Assembly (NCBI RefSeq): GCF_030158815.1
Contig: NZ_BPFZ01000003.1
Span: 1-64,000 of the forward strand
Direction of reading: 5' to 3'
Length of the DNA stretch: 64,000 bases
Origin: Candidatus Phycosocius spiralis
GTDB taxonomy: Bacteria > Pseudomonadota > Alphaproteobacteria > Caulobacterales > Aquidulcibacteraceae
Shown piece after piece: positions 44,748-54,152 of the stretch. The translations under genes and the position numbers were made by a program. The number at the start of each line of letters is the position of its first letter. The stretch's first letter is position 1. The notes under the pieces were generated by a model. It searched no databases, had not been told where the DNA came from, and was given only the letters and a program-made list of their open reading frames with translations.

Positions 44748-46154
44748 ATGTCTCCATCCATAGCAGCACTCCTCTATCTCATTTCTGGCGTCTTATTCAT
44801 TTTGGCTCTTCGTGGTCTCTCAAGCCCTGAAACCAGTCGTCAAGGCAATCATTACGGCATGATTGGGATGGCGATTTCGGTCATCACCACGCTCTTGGCG
44901 GTTAAGCTAGATGTGACCACATTGGGCCTGATACTGGCCGCCACTGCAATCGGCGGCGGCTTTGGCGCGGTTTTGGCCCGCCGCATTGCCATGACCAGCA
45001 TGCCACAATTGGTTGCAGCCTTCCACTCGTTGGTGGGTTTAGCGGCGGTTTTGATTGCGGGTGCCGCTATGTACAGCCCCGACGCCTTTCATATCAGTGC
45101 GCCAAGTGGCGGGATTAAGACCGCGTCCTTGATCGAAATGGGCCTTGGCATTGCGATTGGTTCTATCACCTTCACAGGCTCGCTGATCGCTTTTGCTAAG
45201 CTCAATGGCAATATGAGTGGTGCGCCGATTATCCTGCCCGCCCGCCATTTTTTGAACATTGCTATCCTGGTCGGCATTGTGGCGCTGATCGGGGTGTTGA
45301 TTTCGACCCAAGGCACCGCATTTTGGGCGTTTTGGGCCTTGGTTGTGCTTTCCTTTGTGCTGGGCATAACGTTGATCATTCCCATCGGCGGCGCGGATAT
45401 GCCCGTTGTTGTCTCCATGCTTAATTCTTATTCGGGATGGGCAGCGGCAGCCTTGGGCTTCACGCTTGAGAATAATGCACTAATCATTACGGGCGCTTTG
45501 GTGGGTTCTTCGGGTGCGATTTTATCTTACATCATGTGTAAGGGCATGAACCGCAGTTTTTTTTCAGTCATTTTGGGTGGCTTTGGCGCAGCAGATGGGG
45601 CCACCTCTGGCGGTGGCAAGATTGAGACCAGGCCGGTTAAAATAGGCAGTGCTGAGGATGCCGCGTTCATCATGAAAAATGCAGAGCGGGTGATCATCGT
45701 ACCAGGCTATGGCATGGCGGTTGCCCAAGCCCAGCATGCGCTTAAAGAAATGGCCGATAAGCTCAAGGCCGAAGGTGTGGACGTCAAATACGCGATCCAC
45801 CCAGTCGCAGGGCGAATGCCCGGCCATATGAACGTGCTTTTGGCTGAAGCCCAAGTGCCTTATGATGAGGTTTTTGAGCTGGAAGACATTAATTCAGAAT
45901 TTGGCCAGGCCGACGTCGTCTATGTGATTGGGGCCAATGACGTCACCAATCCATCGGCCAAGACCGACCCGCAAAGCCCGATCTTTGGCATGCCGATTTT
46001 GGATGTGGAGCGGGCTAAGACCGTACTCTTTATCAAACGGGGTATGGGTTCTGGTTATGCTGGCGTTGAGAACGAGCTTTTCTTCCGCGATAATACGATG
46101 ATGCTGTTCGCGGACGCAAAGAAGATGACCGAGGCGATCGTTAAGTCACTTTGA
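44748..46154 (+). CDS. pntB: NAD(P) transhydrogenase beta subunit
   Basis: A 468-residue subunit: an N-terminal membrane domain of roughly nine helices, then the soluble NADP-binding domain III, with VIIVPGYGMAVAQAQHAL as the dinucleotide-binding motif, MNVLLAEAQVPYDEV, and VIGANDVTNPSA near the end. It uses the proton gradient to drive hydride transfer from NADH to NADP. Start chosen at the ATG directly behind the pntAB stop. It converges with the MaoC-like gene with about 30 bases between them. Confidence 0.96.
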   Translation: MSPSIAALLYLISGVLFILALRGLSSPETSRQGNHYGMIGMAISVITTLLAVKLDVTTLGLILAATAIGGGFGAVLARRIAMTSMPQLVAAFHSLVGLAAVLIAGAAMYSPDAFHISAPSGGIKTASLIEMGLGIAIGSITFTGSLIAFAKLNGNMSGAPIILPARHFLNIAILVGIVALIGVLISTQGTAFWAFWALVVLSFVLGITLIIPIGGADMPVVVSMLNSYSGWAAAALGFTLENNALIITGALVGSSGAILSYIMCKGMNRSFFSVILGGFGAADGATSGGGKIETRPVKIGSAEDAAFIMKNAERVIIVPGYGMAVAQAQHALKEMADKLKAEGVDVKYAIHPVAGRMPGHMNVLLAEAQVPYDEVFELEDINSEFGQADVVYVIGANDVTNPSAKTDPQSPIFGMPILDVERAKTVLFIKRGMGSGYAGVENELFFRDNTMMLFADAKKMTEAIVKSL

Positions 46155-46183
46155 CATGACATGCGACCACATCTGATGGCAGC

Positions 46184-46651
46184 TTATGCCTCCCGGGATT
46201 GTCGGGGACGTTTCGACATCAGGGTACGGGTCATCACACTCATGACCAAGAGCCCATCTTGATCCTGCACTTCATGGTTGGCGGTGAGTACGCCGTCATG
46301 GTCACTGCGGTCTTCTGTCGCTAAAAAAGTCAGATGGACGCTTAAAACTTCACCAGCATACACGGCTTTATAATAACGCAAGGCGTCTTGACCAAGACGT
46401 TGAAGCACAGGCCACTCGCGCGTTTCTTCCCACAGCATGCGCCGCCATAGAGCATAGACATGGCTTTCGGCAGCGCGTGGCCCTGCCCCTTCACGTCCTT
46501 TTTCTCTAGAGATTAAGGGCAGATTGGGGGCAAAACGTTGATGAAAAAGGTCGATATCTTCAGCACTTACAAAGGCTGCCCCGAAATCATAGCTGCGGCC
46601 AACGATGATGTCCTCAAACCACCAGCCAGGTTGTCTTGGCAAAATGCTCAC
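46184..46651 (-). CDS. MaoC-like hot-dog protein
   Basis: A 155-residue single hot-dog domain protein. WWFEDIIVGRSYDFGAAFVS is the usual N-terminal strand-helix entry, and YYKAVYAGEVLSVHLTFLAT with VLTANHEVQDQDGLLVMSVM forms the central sheet. MaoC-family proteins are enoyl-CoA or acyl-CoA hydratases. The (R)-hydratase catalytic Asp-His motif is not clear here, so activity is unproven. AAGGA lies before the ATG. It is transcribed divergently from nothing obvious and converges with pntB. Confidence 0.8.
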   Translation of the reverse strand: MSILPRQPGWWFEDIIVGRSYDFGAAFVSAEDIDLFHQRFAPNLPLISREKGREGAGPRAAESHVYALWRRMLWEETREWPVLQRLGQDALRYYKAVYAGEVLSVHLTFLATEDRSDHDGVLTANHEVQDQDGLLVMSVMTRTLMSKRPRQSREA

Positions 46652-46902
46652 GCCGGATCCTTTATACTAGCAGCCCTAATCTGACTAAGGCTAAAGTAAC
46701 ATCGTGGTTAGTTTGCTAACTCTTTGCAGCCTTTATTTACCAATTAGCAAAGAGAGTCTGTCCTTTGCTTAGACAATATCACGCCATTTAGCGCCATTTC
46801 GCGTTTAAAGTCTCGGAAGCTTTAAACCATTGTGGAATGTAAACCCAGTTTATGTCCACGTGTAACATGAAAACGTCTACCCATCGAAAGGCAAGCTAAT
46901 GC

Positions 46903-47772
46903 TTAGGTTTCCGATGGCATATTATTCAAGGCTTCTTCCAACTTGTTAAAAGATGGTGCGAGGGGACTAGGCACGCTGCCACGGCCAATTTCAACCGACA
47001 CCTGAGCGGCGTTGCCGTGTAAATGGGCAACCAAAACATCCATGATGATTTTGTAAAACTGATGTTCCTCGTCCAATACTTGGGTGAGCCTAACCGCCAT
47101 CGGTCCCACAATACCATACGCCAAGAACACACCCAAAAACGTACCCACAAGCGCCTTACCGATCATCGCTCCAAGTACGGCGGGAGGTTCTGTGATCGCA
47201 CCCATGGTTTTAACAATACCCAACACCGCAGCAACAATCCCAAGAGCTGGCATGCCATCTGCCATAGTTTGCAAAGCGTGCGAAGCACCGTGGGCTTCAT
47301 GATGATGCTTCTCAAGTTGCTTTTCCATCGCAGCTTCTACTTGATGGGGATCTTCGAGGTTCATAGTCATCATGCGCAAAGTATCGCAGATGAAGTCTGT
47401 GGCATGGTGATCTTTCAGGATTTTAGGATAGCGCTTGAAAATGGCGCTGTCGTTTGGGTTTTCAATGTGCGCTTCTAACGCAACAACACCTTTTGCTTTC
47501 ATGGTTTTGGTCAATGCAAACAACAAGACCAAAAGGTCTTGATAATCTTGCGCTTTCCATTTCGGACCACCTGCGATCTTGCCTATGCCTGCCCCTGTGG
47601 CCTTGATCGTATCGATCGAGTTACCGATAACGAAGGCACCGATTGCAGCACCCATGATCATCATGAATTCGAGCGGAGCCGCAGCGATCAACACGTCAAA
47701 GTGGCCACCTGCGAGCGCAAAGCCACCAAAAACCATGCCAAAAACGATCAATAGACCGACGACGAGCAACAT
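46903..47772 (-). CDS. motA: Flagellar stator protein MotA
   Basis: A 289-residue inner-membrane stator subunit that, with MotB, conducts ions to turn the flagellum. Two N-terminal helices (LLVVGLLIVFGMVFGGFALA, LIAAAPLEFMMIMGAAIGAF) are followed by the cytoplasmic loop, which carries the conserved charged region that contacts FliG, and two C-terminal helices (ADGMPALGIVAAVLGIVKTM, then GKALVGTFLGVFLAYGIVGP). Length and order fit the longer alphaproteobacterial proteins. No motB or other flagellar gene is in the window; in Caulobacter too, motA and motB are separate. Confidence 0.95.
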   Translation of the reverse strand: MLLVVGLLIVFGMVFGGFALAGGHFDVLIAAAPLEFMMIMGAAIGAFVIGNSIDTIKATGAGIGKIAGGPKWKAQDYQDLLVLLFALTKTMKAKGVVALEAHIENPNDSAIFKRYPKILKDHHATDFICDTLRMMTMNLEDPHQVEAAMEKQLEKHHHEAHGASHALQTMADGMPALGIVAAVLGIVKTMGAITEPPAVLGAMIGKALVGTFLGVFLAYGIVGPMAVRLTQVLDEEHQFYKIIMDVLVAHLHGNAAQVSVEIGRGSVPSPLAPSFNKLEEALNNMPSET

Positions 47773-48019
47773 AAGGTGATATCCATTAAGGCGTTAATAA
47801 GGGACGGTCAGAATACACAACCAGCAGTTTATGCATTGGTCTTCTATATCAAAAAGCCTTAACAGGGGGTGCAAAAAAGGTTGCCAAAGCCTTTATATGA
47901 CGGCTCAAATGCCATCTATTAGCCATGTTGACCTTCTTATCTCTTCCTGATCAAAATCGAAAAGTATACATGGTTGCCTGGTTTCCAAGTGGCTAAAATC
48001 GCTTTAGGTACAAAGCTTG

Positions 48020-49285
48020 ATGACCATTAATTTTGCGACATCACCTGCTCCAAACAAAACTTTTCGCTTGCTTTTTGCTTGTTTGACAATTGTAGGCATC
48101 GGCAATTCCATGTTGTTCGCGGTCTTGCCCCCAATTGCCCGCGAGGCTGGCATGCCGGATTGGTCTGTTTCGACGATTTTCACGCTTTCTGCGGTTTTGT
48201 GGGTTTTAACCAGTCCGGTCTGGGGTAAGATCAGCGACACCAAAGGGCGCAAACCCCTTATCGTGATGGGGTTAAGTTCTTATGCTCTTTCGACTGTTTC
48301 GTTTACCTTAATTGCGACCATCGGTTTGGTGGATCATTTTCACTGGTTCGCATTATTTGTTGGATTGGCCGCAGCACGCTCCATTTTTGGTGCTTTTGGA
48401 TCTGCCACAAACCCTGCCGCTCAAGCTTATGTCGCCGATACCACGGCCCCTGAAATCCGAACCCGTGAAATTGCTGCCGTCACTTCTGCATTTGCCTTTG
48501 GATCAGCAGCAGGACCGGCACTTGCCGCCGGCATGGTTGCCAGTCTAGGTCTTTTAGCCCCTTTGTTTGCAACAAGTACCTTGGCAGTGCTTGGTGCGAT
48601 CAGTGCGCGTGTATATCTGCCAAAGGTTGCGATCCCGCCCACAGCGCGACAATCGGCAGCTCCGTCATCGGTATGGCGTTTGGCTTTTAATGCCTCCGTA
48701 CAACCTTGGCTCCTTTTTGGGGTCGTTTTGTCGGCGGTAACGGCTGTCATGTTTCAACAAATATCTTTTTATTTTATGGATCGATTGGCGGTGTCTCCGC
48801 GTGAGGGAGCAACTCTGACCGCTGTATCCTTGGCTCTAGGGGCATTGTCCCAGATCGTCGCGCAACTGGTCTTGATCCCCCGCCTCAACCTTTCGCCACG
48901 TTGGTTGGTTGTCTGGGGTAGTTTCATAACTGGGCTCGGCGCTGTATTGACGGCTTTAGGGGGCAGTTTTGGCGTGTTATGTGTTGCCCAAGCCCTAGTC
49001 GGGCTCGGTTTTGGTCTGGCGCGGCCTGGTTTTACAGGTGGGGCCTCATTATCGGTCTCTCAAAAGGATCAAGGTAGTGTTGCAGGCCTCGTAGTTGCCG
49101 CAAATGGCGCAGGCTTTGTTACCGCACCCCTGTTTGGGGCAGGCCTTTATGCATGGGTAAGCCATCAGGCCCCGTTTTACTTCAGCGCACTGATTCTCTT
49201 TATCCTCGCCGGATATGGCATGCTCAGTAATACGCTTAAGGGGCCCCCAATGGCTGAAAGTCCGCCCGATCAGCCTGGCGTTTGA
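48020..49285 (+). CDS. MFS transporter, drug-efflux-like
   Basis: A 421-residue major facilitator superfamily protein with about twelve helices. The motif-A segment between helices 2 and 3 reads GKISDTKGRKPLIVMGL, and motif-B/C-like glycine-rich stretches follow (RSIFGAFGSATNPAAQAYVA, AFGSAAGPALAAGMV). The layout is that of TetA/multidrug proton antiporters, but the substrate cannot be read from sequence. The ATG is preferred to a TTG immediately before. It is divergent from motA and converges with the lipoprotein gene, 6 bases away. Confidence 0.85.
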   Translation: MTINFATSPAPNKTFRLLFACLTIVGIGNSMLFAVLPPIAREAGMPDWSVSTIFTLSAVLWVLTSPVWGKISDTKGRKPLIVMGLSSYALSTVSFTLIATIGLVDHFHWFALFVGLAAARSIFGAFGSATNPAAQAYVADTTAPEIRTREIAAVTSAFAFGSAAGPALAAGMVASLGLLAPLFATSTLAVLGAISARVYLPKVAIPPTARQSAAPSSVWRLAFNASVQPWLLFGVVLSAVTAVMFQQISFYFMDRLAVSPREGATLTAVSLALGALSQIVAQLVLIPRLNLSPRWLVVWGSFITGLGAVLTALGGSFGVLCVAQALVGLGFGLARPGFTGGASLSVSQKDQGSVAGLVVAANGAGFVTAPLFGAGLYAWVSHQAPFYFSALILFILAGYGMLSNTLKGPPMAESPPDQPGV

Positions 49286-49291
49286 GATGAT

Positions 49292-50146
49292 CTAGTTAAT
49301 TCCGGACAAGGAAAGCTCCGCGCGGGATGCCGCTGCTGCAACCGATGCCGTTGACGCAGGATTTTTAGGCAATGTCACGCTCGGGAAGAGCGCGATTAGG
49401 GCACCAACATCCTGGTTGAGCTGAGCAAGCTTACCCTCGTTATTTTTGCCTTGGACCTTTGAAAGCTGTTGGCTTGCGTCCAAAGCGGCCAATGCTGCGC
49501 CGTAAGCATGCTGATATTCGGTGGGATCATTGCCATTTGGGTGCACGACACCGCTATAGAGGCCCGCAGCGATGTTCAACATGCCTTTGACCACTTCAGC
49601 CTGATTGGCACCAGCTTTGGATTGGGCCTCACGGGTCGTCTTAAAGGCTTGCGCAAACGCCCGTTCAACCTCGCCTTTTGGCTTTTTCCCATCAATGGCA
49701 GAAATCACCGCCTTATAGCTGGGCTGGAGATCTTTTGCTTGTCCCGAAATCTCTGCCGCATGGGTGTCATAGACTTCTAACAGACCCTGCTCGATCAGGA
49801 TGGAGGCCTCGTCGACTTGGTCCGCCTGAAAGGATTTCTCAGCCACCAATAAAAAGCCGCTTAGATGGGTCAACCTTAGGCCAAGCCAGGACGCTGGATC
49901 GACACCTGAATAGGCGTTGGAGGCACCAGCCTCACCGCTTTCGCCACCCGCACTTGGATTGGGTGCGGTAGCGACAATCTTCGCGCCCTCGCCTTCGCCT
50001 TCACCCGCGGTACTGGAGGCAGAAGATGTCGAACCATCCGCCGGTTTTGTAGCCGCTTCGCCATCAGGTTGACAGCCAGTCACCCCGGCAAGGGCTATTG
50101 CACTGACGCCTAAAGCCATCCACAAGCGGGGTTTGAACACGATCAT
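49292..50146 (-). CDS. Acidic putative lipoprotein of unknown function
   Basis: A 284-residue protein with a lipoprotein signal: MIVFKPRLWMALGVSAIALA, lipobox GVTGC with the lipidated Cys25. The next 50 residues are a flexible Ser/Gly/Glu/Ala linker (containing GEGEGEGA), after which a helical domain begins (WLGLRLTHLSGFLLVAEKSF). I recognise no family. Such proteins are usually anchored in the inner or outer membrane facing the periplasm. AAGGA is well placed before the ATG. It is divergent from the PKHD dioxygenase gene (85 bases). Confidence 0.75.
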   Translation of the reverse strand: MIVFKPRLWMALGVSAIALAGVTGCQPDGEAATKPADGSTSSASSTAGEGEGEGAKIVATAPNPSAGGESGEAGASNAYSGVDPASWLGLRLTHLSGFLLVAEKSFQADQVDEASILIEQGLLEVYDTHAAEISGQAKDLQPSYKAVISAIDGKKPKGEVERAFAQAFKTTREAQSKAGANQAEVVKGMLNIAAGLYSGVVHPNGNDPTEYQHAYGAALAALDASQQLSKVQGKNNEGKLAQLNQDVGALIALFPSVTLPKNPASTASVAAAASRAELSLSGIN

Positions 50147-50231
50147 GTTGAGCTTCCTTGAGAATAAAAATTACGCCGTTAGAGTGACGGAAGCCAGATG
50201 AAAATGCAAGTCGTTTGCAGGTAGGATGCTG

Positions 50232-50885
50232 ATGTTAATTACAATCAAACAAATCCTAGCGGGTGAAAACCTAACACGGGTGGCCAAAGAAGTGGCGGGT
50301 CTGGTGTTTACTAGCGGTAAATCTACGGCAGGGGCTGCAGCAAAAGCGGTTAAAGACAATCAGCAAGCAAGTGGTCCTGAAGCCCAATCTCTTCTCGATT
50401 TTGTGCGTCGCGCCCTTGATGCCCATACTTTGTTTCAAGCTGCCGCACAGATTATGCACTATGGCCCCATGTTGATTTCACGCTACCAAACCGGCATGTC
50501 CTACGGCCTCCATGTTGATAATGCTTTTATGTCCGGGGTTCGCGCTGACCTTTCCTTCACTTTGTTTTTGAGTGATGCCAATAGCTATGACGGTGGGGCT
50601 TTGGCATTGGAACAGCCAGCAGGGCGCCAATCGATTAAATTGGATGCAGGGGATTTAGTGCTTTACCCATCAACCAGTCTGCATGAAGTGGAGCCAGTTA
50701 CCCGCGGGGAACGTGTAGCCGTGGTTGGCTGGGTTCAAAGCCGGGTTTTACACGCGGAAGCCCGCGAAGCTTTGTTTGACATCGCCCAAGTCCGCGCCAG
50801 TCTCAGCACCAACCTGAGCGTTGACCCCATTGTGCGTCTCACCTTGCAAAAGGCAGAAGCCAATCTTATTCGCTTGCTAAGCTAG
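50232..50885 (+). CDS. PKHD-type Fe(II)/2-oxoglutarate hydroxylase (YbiX/PiuC-like)
   Basis: A 217-residue cytoplasmic dioxygenase of the PKHD (YbiX/PiuC) family. The iron-binding triad is His94 and Asp96 (GLHVDNAFM) and His151 (STSLHEVEPVT), with Arg161 for oxoglutarate. Relatives such as PiuC are often co-regulated with siderophore receptors, but no TonB receptor is adjacent here. The second ATG, six bases downstream of the first, has the better AGGTAGG spacing. It lies 10 bases upstream of folC. Confidence 0.87.
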   Translation: MLITIKQILAGENLTRVAKEVAGLVFTSGKSTAGAAAKAVKDNQQASGPEAQSLLDFVRRALDAHTLFQAAAQIMHYGPMLISRYQTGMSYGLHVDNAFMSGVRADLSFTLFLSDANSYDGGALALEQPAGRQSIKLDAGDLVLYPSTSLHEVEPVTRGERVAVVGWVQSRVLHAEAREALFDIAQVRASLSTNLSVDPIVRLTLQKAEANLIRLLS

Positions 50886-50895
50886 TTATAAACTC

Positions 50896-52176
50896 ATGAA
50901 TGCGACCGAGCTCTTTTATAGTTTCCCTCGCAAAATTGAAATGGGGCTAGCACGCGTTGCCGCCGCTTTGGAGGCTTTGGGTCGCCCACAGGATTTTGTC
51001 CCGCCCATCATTCATGTTGCGGGCACCAATGGCAAAGGCTCTGTCGTAGCTTTCATGCGGTCTATTGCGGAAGCGGGCAGTCTCAAAGTACATGCCTATA
51101 CCTCGCCCCATTTGGTGACGATTCACGAACGCTGGCGCGTCGCGGGCGCGCTGATAAGCGAAACTGACCTCCTTTCCTTCGCGCAGCGCATTCAGGCTTT
51201 ATCTAACCAAATCCCCTTGACTGTGTTTGAGGCGGAGACAGTGGCCGCTTTGCTGGCCTTTAGTGAAACCGCCGCTGATATCACGCTTTTAGAGGTGGGC
51301 TTGGGCGGGCGTTTGGACGCAACCAATATTGTCACCAAGCCGAAGGTCACGGTGATTACTCCCGTCGATTTTGATCATAAGGACATGCTGGGCGATACCT
51401 TAGCCAAGATTGCGGGGGAAAAGGCCGGGATTTTAAAGCCGCATGTGCCTTGTGTCGTCGCTAGGCAAAGTGATGAAGCCTTGGCTGCGATCGAAGGGCG
51501 CGCCAAGGCGCTTGATTGCCCCCTTTTGGTCTTTGGACGCGACTGGGATTGCTTTGCCCAAAATAATCGCTTGATCGTGCAAACCAATGATCGACTGTTT
51601 GATATGCCTCTGCCCAGTTTAGCAGGCTCACACCAGATCGAAAACGCTGGCGCGGCTGTTGTGGCGATGTCCTTATTTGGGCTCGATGAGCCTGCGTTGA
51701 GCCAAGGGGTGCAAAGTGCCGTTTGGCCCGCCCGACTGCAACCCTTAAAAGAAGGCCCCTATGGCGCCCTTGCGCAAGCCAGTGGCGCAGAGCTTTGGTT
51801 GGATGGCGGTCACAATCCCCATGGCGCAATGGCCGTTGCGCGTTTTATCTCTTCTTTGCAAGCCAAAGATAAAAGGCCCCTTATCTTAATCACGGGCCAA
51901 TTATCGACCAAGGATCCGGCAGGATTTTTTGCCGCGTTTAAGGACTTGGCTCCTTTGGTCATTACAGTTCCAATCCGCACATCCGATGCAGGCTTGGACC
52001 CAGAGGATTTGGCGCAACTAGCCCGCGATAGTGGCTTTGATGCGCGCGCGGCGACCGATCCCATGGCGGGCTTGAAAGCAGCCCTCGCATCCACGCCTGG
52101 TCCAAGTCGAATATTGATCTGCGGCTCGCTCTATCTGGCTGGTGATATCTTATCGGCCGGCCCGCCCCTCACTTAA
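50896..52176 (+). CDS. folC: Dihydrofolate synthase / folylpolyglutamate synthase
   Basis: A 426-residue Mur-ligase-type enzyme that adds glutamate to dihydropteroate and to folates. The P-loop GTNGKGSVVAFM lies near residue 45, with VGLGGRLDATN and PVDFDHKDMLGDTLAKIAGEKAGI at the ATP and substrate sites, and the C-terminal domain contains LWLDGGHNPHGA. It is preceded by the PKHD gene within 10 bases, so the two may share a transcript. Its last eight bases overlap the end of the GH42 pseudogene on the other strand. In many alphaproteobacteria accD precedes folC; that is not the case here. Confidence 0.94.
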   Translation: MNATELFYSFPRKIEMGLARVAAALEALGRPQDFVPPIIHVAGTNGKGSVVAFMRSIAEAGSLKVHAYTSPHLVTIHERWRVAGALISETDLLSFAQRIQALSNQIPLTVFEAETVAALLAFSETAADITLLEVGLGGRLDATNIVTKPKVTVITPVDFDHKDMLGDTLAKIAGEKAGILKPHVPCVVARQSDEALAAIEGRAKALDCPLLVFGRDWDCFAQNNRLIVQTNDRLFDMPLPSLAGSHQIENAGAAVVAMSLFGLDEPALSQGVQSAVWPARLQPLKEGPYGALAQASGAELWLDGGHNPHGAMAVARFISSLQAKDKRPLILITGQLSTKDPAGFFAAFKDLAPLVITVPIRTSDAGLDPEDLAQLARDSGFDARAATDPMAGLKAALASTPGPSRILICGSLYLAGDILSAGPPLT

Positions 52177-54107
52177 GCCGCCAAACGGCCACCCCGGCTG
52201 CGGGCATGTCTGGCCCGCCAATCACATAATCAAAGCTACTGGCACCCTCAAGGATGTGGCCAAGGTCGAGTGTGCACATCTCATAATTGATCGCCAGCAT
52301 GAGGTTACCGCGTTGGCGTAACCGAAGCCCAGAAGGAAGCGCAACGACTGGAATGGACTGGGTATCACAACAGCAGCTCAGCACAGTCTCAAGCAATAGG
52401 TCATCCGGCCAGCAGGCCAGATAATGGATCAGACCATATTGATACCAAATCCCGTGGCCTGCTACGGTTTGGGCAAGGGGTACTAAAGCGGTCTCACAAT
52501 GCTCCAGCCAGCGGGTCACTTGATAAGGCCCGGCCTTTTCAACATGGCCAGGTCGAAAACTCTCTACTTGACTGACTACCAATGGGATCAAGTCTTGCGC
52601 GTTTCCTGGTGCTAAATTGAGCGGAATTTGAAAGTCGTCAGTCTTAGAACCCGTCCGTGGACCTAACACACAAGAAGCGCCGCTTGCTTTAATCCGTATA
52701 CTGAGTTCCTGCGACCAAAAGAGGCTCAAGGGGCACAATATAAGCATATAACTATCAAGTTTTGCGCTTGGATGGATCACATTTACTGTGAGACCAAGTC
52801 TGCGTGCGGCAGTGTACAACGCCAGCACAAGCTCTAAGGGTCGATAGTCTCGGCCTTGGGGCTGAATTTGTGTGGCCCAAATAGCTTCATAATCAAACAA
52901 CAGGGCCACGTTTGCTCGCTCTGTCGCAGCCTCTCCAATGTGTGCCAATTCGCCATATACTTGGCGCGCTTAGCGTGCGGCGGGGCCTTCTTGATGATCC
53001 GGGCGCAACAGGCCCGCATGCATATGTTCTTGGGCAAAGGGGGCTTGGCGCCAGCGAAAGTAAAAACCGGATTCTGCCCCATGGGCAAAGACTTCCCAGG
53101 TCCAAGCGTGCACCATGCCAGAAAGCGGGGCTGGATTCCACGACGCCCAATTTACCGGGCTTGGCTGTTGCTCAATCACTTGCCAACGCCCACGCCCAAC
53201 ACCGCGCTACAAATCATGGTGGAAAGCGGTGAAGTCAGGATGGCCTTGCCGCATATACCGCTCTTTGATTTCGGTGGGCCACCAAGCTTGTTCCAAAAAT
53301 CCTAAAGGATAAGAATCCCAAGCTGCCAAGTCCAAGTCATCGCCCACTTTGAATTGATCAAAGCTGGTAAACATCCCCATATAATTGTGCAGGATGTCGC
53401 GGCCCGGGCTATGGGCGGCAAGGATTTGCGTCTAGATACGATTAAAGGCGACGACTTCGTCGCTGGCAAAACGCGCCCAATCGAGGCGATGGCTGGGATT
53501 GGCTTCGGTTACGGTCTCGATTGGTGGATCGATCTCGCTAAAGTCGCGATATTCCATGCTCCAAAACACATTGCCCCAAGCCTCATTAAGGGCAGAAATC
53601 GTGCCATATTTATGGGCGAGCCAGATGCCAAACCCCTGCCGCGCGGCGGCAGAATAGGAATGTATAGTATCTTGACAGCCATATTCATTATCGGTCTGCC
53701 AAGCTTTAATGGCGGGGTGCGTGCCGTATCGGCGCGCCAATGCCTTAATGATGCGCGCGCACTCCAAGCGGTAGCTGGTGCTGGAAAAACAATAATGGCG
53801 GCTTGAGCCAAAGTTTCTTGGACGGCCATGGGCATCGAGTGCTAAGATATCGGGCTTGGCATCGATCAGCCATTTGGGTGGGGTTGCAGTTGGCGTGCCC
53901 AGCACAATCCTAAGCCCCGCTTGATGTAGGTTATCAATGCCGCGGTCGAGCCATACCCAATCCAATTGGCCGGGGCTTGGTTCAATCCGGCTCCAAGCAA
54001 ATTCGCCGATGCGCACTTGGGATATGCCATACGGCCATATAGGCGGCATCGTGCGCCCATAGATCGGGGGACCAGTGCTCGGGATAATAGCAAACACCTC
54101 ATCGCAT
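52169..54107 (-). pseudogene. GH42 beta-galactosidase, disabled by four stops and a frameshift
   Basis: The reading of about 645 codons is recognisable throughout as a family 42 beta-galactosidase: [20 protein letters not shown] at the N terminus, [20 protein letters not shown], the acid/base Glu in WQTDNEYGC, the nucleophile Glu in [30 protein letters not shown], and a C-terminal trimerisation and beta-sandwich part. It is broken by TGA at 54099-54101 (codon 3, where leucine is expected), a one-base deletion near 54028-54038, TAG at 53432-53434, TAG at 53207-53209 and TAA at 52970-52972. All other parts keep one frame. Mixed stop types argue against recoding. It is divergent from galK, 45 bases away. 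Confidence 0.92.
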
Positions 54108-54152
54108 AACTGTGACCCATCTTGGCAGCGCGTCTAAATAAACTAAACCGAT

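Noticed and set aside
47861-47890. Sigma-54-like promoter TGGCAACCTTTTTTGCA on the minus strand upstream of motA
   Set aside because: The GG and GC elements are separated by 11 bases, but sigma-54 needs exactly 10, so the match is off by one.
52169-54107. Stop-codon recoding or selenocysteine explanation for the GH42 stops
   Set aside because: TGA, TAG and TAA all occur, with a frameshift as well and no SECIS-like element seen; ordinary decay is simpler.
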